A stretch of DNA of 64,000 bases from Pedobacter sp. W3I1. Lineage in GTDB: Bacteria > Bacteroidota > Bacteroidia > Sphingobacteriales > Sphingobacteriaceae. The position numbers and the translations under genes are program-made. A model generated the notes under the pieces. The model searched no databases and was not told the DNA's origin. It saw only the letters and a program-made list of their open reading frames with translations. Shown here piece by piece: positions 61,507-64,000 of this stretch (position 1 is the stretch's first letter; each line of letters begins with the position of its first letter). The stretch lies in NCBI RefSeq assembly GCF_030816015.1, contig NZ_JAUSXN010000001.1:682001-746000 (forward strand), read 5' to 3'.

Positions 61507-62465
61507 AGAAAGTCGCAATTATATCAGGCATTACAGGGCAAGATGGTGCTTATTTGGCGCAACTTTTATCCAGGAATGATTATGTGGTCGTAGGTTTAAC
61601 GAGAAGCAGTCATAATTTTAGTAAAAAGAATTTTGTTTACTTGGGCATCTCAGAAAACATTCTTATAGAAGAATGTGATTTGCTTGATTTTTCAAGTATT
61701 ATTAAGATTTTACTCAAATATAAACCTGATGAATTTTATAATTTAGCTGCGCAAAGTTCAGTAGGAATATCCTTTGAGCAGCCTATCGGCACCTTAAATT
61801 ATAACACGCAGTCAGTGTTAAATATTCTGGAGAGCGTAAGGTTGTTACAGCTAGATACTAAAATCTATCAAGCCTCAAGTAGTGAGATGTTTGGACAAGT
61901 AAATAATTTACCAGTGAATGAGAATACCCCTTTTCATCCATTAAGCCCATATGCTATATCTAAGGCTTCTGGATATTGGATTGGTGTGAACTATCGTGAG
62001 TCCTATAAAGTTTTTTGTGTGAATGGGATACTTTTTAACCATGAATCGTATTTAAGGAGCCCAAATTTCTTTGTTAAGAAGGTGATTAGAACTGGACTAG
62101 AAATTAGAAAAGGAATCAAAAATGAATTGCGTGTTGGGAATATTGATGTAAAAAGAGATTTTGGTTATGCGCCTGATTATGTAAGGGCCATGTGGCTTTC
62201 TTTACAGCAGGGTAAGGCAGATGATTATTTAATTTGCTCAGGTAATTCGGTTTATTTACGTGACATAATCAATTATACTTTAGATTATTTAAATATTCCG
62301 TTAAATAGGTTAGTAGAAGATCCCACATTGTTTAGACCAACAGATATGGCAGACATGTTTGGAGATAACCAAAAGGCTAAAGCAGTCTTGGGTTGGGAAT
62401 ATAACAGGTCTTTTTTCGATGTCTTGACATTATTGATTGAAGAAGAAGATAAAAATTTTAAATAG
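61503..62465 (+). CDS. Second GDP-mannose 4,6-dehydratase-family enzyme
   Basis: A 320-aa extended SDR of the GMD family: GITGQDGAYLAQLL (residues 9-22), YNLAAQSSVGISFEQP (about 80-95), ASSSEMFGQ (about 122-130) and SPYAISKASGYWIGVNYRESY (about 148-168). It is shorter than the first gmd product (375 aa), mainly at the arginine-rich loop and C-terminus. It may make GDP-4-keto-6-deoxymannose for another sugar such as D-rhamnose, or act on a different NDP-hexose. One base overlaps no gene; the next gene starts right after its stop. Confidence 0.85.
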   Translation: MKKVAIISGITGQDGAYLAQLLSRNDYVVVGLTRSSHNFSKKNFVYLGISENILIEECDLLDFSSIIKILLKYKPDEFYNLAAQSSVGISFEQPIGTLNYNTQSVLNILESVRLLQLDTKIYQASSSEMFGQVNNLPVNENTPFHPLSPYAISKASGYWIGVNYRESYKVFCVNGILFNHESYLRSPNFFVKKVIRTGLEIRKGIKNELRVGNIDVKRDFGYAPDYVRAMWLSLQQGKADDYLICSGNSVYLRDIINYTLDYLNIPLNRLVEDPTLFRPTDMADMFGDNQKAKAVLGWEYNRSFFDVLTLLIEEEDKNFK

Positions 62466-63584
62466 ATGAAAATAGCAATCGTTCACGATGAACTAATGAG
62501 GAGAGGAGGTGCTGAGCAAGTCGTGTTGACTATGTTAAAAGCATTTCCCGATGCAGATGTTTATACGCTGGCATATAATCCTGAGGGTACTTATCCTGAA
62601 TACCGGAACTACAATATTAAGACTTCAGCATTACAATTTTTATCAAAAAGTGTAAAATGGATGCAACGACTATATTTCCCATTTGCACTTTGGGCGATGA
62701 AAGCTGTCAAAGTTCACGGATATGATGTAGTTTTAATATCTAACACGCATAGTGCTAAATATGTAGACATTGATAAAAATGCTGTAGTATTCATATATAC
62801 CTACACTCCATTTCGTTTGGCGTGGAACCCAACTTCTTACAGTCAGTATAATGATTCGAAAGGAATCCATAGATGGGTTTTTGACAAAGTAGTAAGCTAT
62901 TTGCGAAAAGTTGATAAAAAGGCAGCACAAAAAGGTCACTTTTATCTGGGAATGACGAATGAAACATCACAAAGAATCAAAGACGCTTATGACATTCGTG
63001 ATGTGAAGATTATACCACCTGATGTTAAAACCCGTAATTTTCATGTTGTGGAAAAACCACAAGATTATTATTTATTGGTATCAAGGCTTGAATTTTACAA
63101 GAAGGCGGATTTGGCTATTGAAGCATTTAACAGATTAGGCCTCGAGCTTATTGTAGTTGGTAATGGGACAAAAGCAGAAGAATTGAAACGGCTGGCGAAA
63201 AATAATATTGAATTTCGAAAGGGATTATCTAGCGAAGAATTAGCAATATTATATGCAAACTGCAAAGCATTGATTTTTCCTCAATATGAAGACTATGGAA
63301 TTACCCCTTTAGAGGCAAATGCTTCGGGTAGGCCAGTTATTGCTTATGAAATTGGAGGGGTTCTCGAGACTATGATTCCTTATGATAATGACGCGTCTAG
63401 AGCAACAGCTGTCTTTTTCAAAGAACAGACTGTCAAATCTTTGATTGACGCTATTAGTTTGTTCGAGACCTTAGAATTTGATTCAAAATTTATACGTGCT
63501 CATGCAGAAAAATTTGATGAAAGTGTATTTATGAAAGAATTGCAAAAGTTTGTGTCTGAAAGTATAAATCTTAAATTAAAATAA
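62466..63584 (+). CDS. GT4-type glycosyltransferase (WbaZ-like)
   Basis: A 372-aa GT-B enzyme with VHDELMRRGGAEQVVLTML (about 6-24), the acceptor loop YTYTPFRLAWNPTSY (about 109-123), and the donor part YLLVSRLEFYKKADLAIEAFNRL (about 203-225) with FPQYEDYGITPLEANASGRPVIAY (about 275-298), the E-x7-E motif. WbaZ-type enzymes add mannose from GDP-mannose, which suits the following manC gene. It starts immediately after the upstream stop. Confidence 0.85.
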   Translation: MKIAIVHDELMRRGGAEQVVLTMLKAFPDADVYTLAYNPEGTYPEYRNYNIKTSALQFLSKSVKWMQRLYFPFALWAMKAVKVHGYDVVLISNTHSAKYVDIDKNAVVFIYTYTPFRLAWNPTSYSQYNDSKGIHRWVFDKVVSYLRKVDKKAAQKGHFYLGMTNETSQRIKDAYDIRDVKIIPPDVKTRNFHVVEKPQDYYLLVSRLEFYKKADLAIEAFNRLGLELIVVGNGTKAEELKRLAKNNIEFRKGLSSEELAILYANCKALIFPQYEDYGITPLEANASGRPVIAYEIGGVLETMIPYDNDASRATAVFFKEQTVKSLIDAISLFETLEFDSKFIRAHAEKFDESVFMKELQKFVSESINLKLK

Positions 63585-63586
63585 AA

Positions 63587-64000
63587 ATGAAGAATAATAC
63601 CTATATACTTATTATGGCCGGGGGAGTAGGTTCCCGCTTTTGGCCAAAAAGTCGCAATCATTTCCCGAAGCAGTTTATTGATATTTTAGGAATGGGTAAA
63701 TCTTTATTACAGCTTACCTATGAGCGATTTTTGAACATTTGCCCAAATGATCAAATATTTATATTAACAAATGAAAGTTATTCGGATTTAGTTGCCGAAC
63801 AATTGCCAACTGTTTTAAAGGCTAATATTTTGTTAGAACCTAGCCGTAACAATACTGCACCCTGTATAGCTTATGCTATTTATAAAATTGGTCAGTTAAA
63901 TCCCGATGCCAATATTGTGGTTGCACCTTCTGATCATTTAATCTTGAAAGAGGATATATTTTTAGACAAGATTAAACAAGCTTTGAATTTTAGTTCAAAA
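63587..64000 (+). CDS. manC: Mannose-1-phosphate guanylyltransferase, N-terminal part (cut by window end)
   Basis: 138 codons to the window edge. LIMAGGVGSRFWPKSRNHFPKQF (residues 8-30) is the pyrophosphorylase signature of the ManC/MPG family, followed by EPSRNNTAPCIAYA (about 86-99) and APSDHLI (about 115-121). It makes GDP-mannose, the precursor for gmd/fcl and for mannose transfer. The start lies 2 bases after the preceding stop. The rest of the gene and any isomerase domain are outside the window. Confidence 0.95.
   Translation, partial: MKNNTYILIMAGGVGSRFWPKSRNHFPKQFIDILGMGKSLLQLTYERFLNICPNDQIFILTNESYSDLVAEQLPTVLKANILLEPSRNNTAPCIAYAIYKIGQLNPDANIVVAPSDHLILKEDIFLDKIKQALNFSSK

Overview
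The window looks like a chromosomal segment of a Bacteroidota bacterium, most probably a Sphingobacteriaceae member such as Pedobacter. This is inferred from DUF families typical of that phylum (DUF6702, DUF4834, DUF6427, DUF2480, DUF3108/DUF3109, DUF7033), from the AT-rich coding style, from promoters of the TAnnTTTG type, and from intergenic spaces filled with short dispersed repeats. No rRNA, tRNA or CRISPR array was recognised.

Layout. 1-5.4 kb: a truncated DUF7033 polysaccharide deacetylase-type gene, a DUF6702 secreted protein and a methyltransferase on the minus strand, divergent from a HupE/UreJ-like membrane protein and an M1 aminopeptidase. 5.5-6.8 kb: a frameshifted AAA/DUF4143 ATPase gene with a perfect 47-bp palindrome at its 5' end. 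7-16.9 kb: uvrB, a DUF3472 secreted protein, YwbE, DUF4834, an NTF2-like and an SRPBCC protein, a GbsR-type regulator, a secreted alginate-lyase-family enzyme and a YfhO membrane protein. 17-28.7 kb: a new 31-aa membrane ORF, an LpxH-like phosphoesterase, a glycosyltransferase, DUF6427, coaX, an outer-membrane barrel, lptC, ppiD, DUF2480, DUF3108 and DUF3109. 28.9-29.4 kb: two more small membrane proteins.

29.8-64 kb is a surface-polysaccharide (capsule or O-antigen) locus that runs off the right edge. It opens with rfbBCDA (dTDP-L-rhamnose) and a UDP-N-acetylhexosamine 6-dehydrogenase, then a non-coding stretch holding a decayed gmd relic, then CpsB-type phosphatase, Wza and a frameshifted Wzc kinase. 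Next come gmd-fcl (GDP-L-fucose) and a six-gene set matching the CDP-L-ascarylose (3,6-dideoxyhexose) pathway. These are followed by a glycosyltransferase, Wzx, an acetyltransferase, an SDR and a second glycosyltransferase. A second deoxysugar module follows: two NDP-hexose 2,3-dehydratase half genes, a Gfo/Idh/MocA 3-ketoreductase and an SDR, predicted to make a 2,6-dideoxyhexose of the kind best known from antibiotics. Wzy, four glycosyltransferases, a second GMD-family dehydratase and the start of manC complete the window.

The genes fit a Wzx/Wzy-type pathway: nucleotide sugars are made by the rfb, gmd/fcl, rfbFGH and 2,3-dehydratase modules, assembled by at least six glycosyltransferases, flipped by Wzx, polymerised by Wzy and exported by Wza/Wzc under CpsB control. 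No initiating sugar-phosphate transferase is visible; it may lie beyond 64 kb. Six reading-frame interruptions (hupE-like, AAA ATPase, wzc, 2,3-dehydratase, one glycosyltransferase, one SDR) occur in 64 kb. Three sit in homopolymer runs and could be sequence errors; the rest are more likely real.
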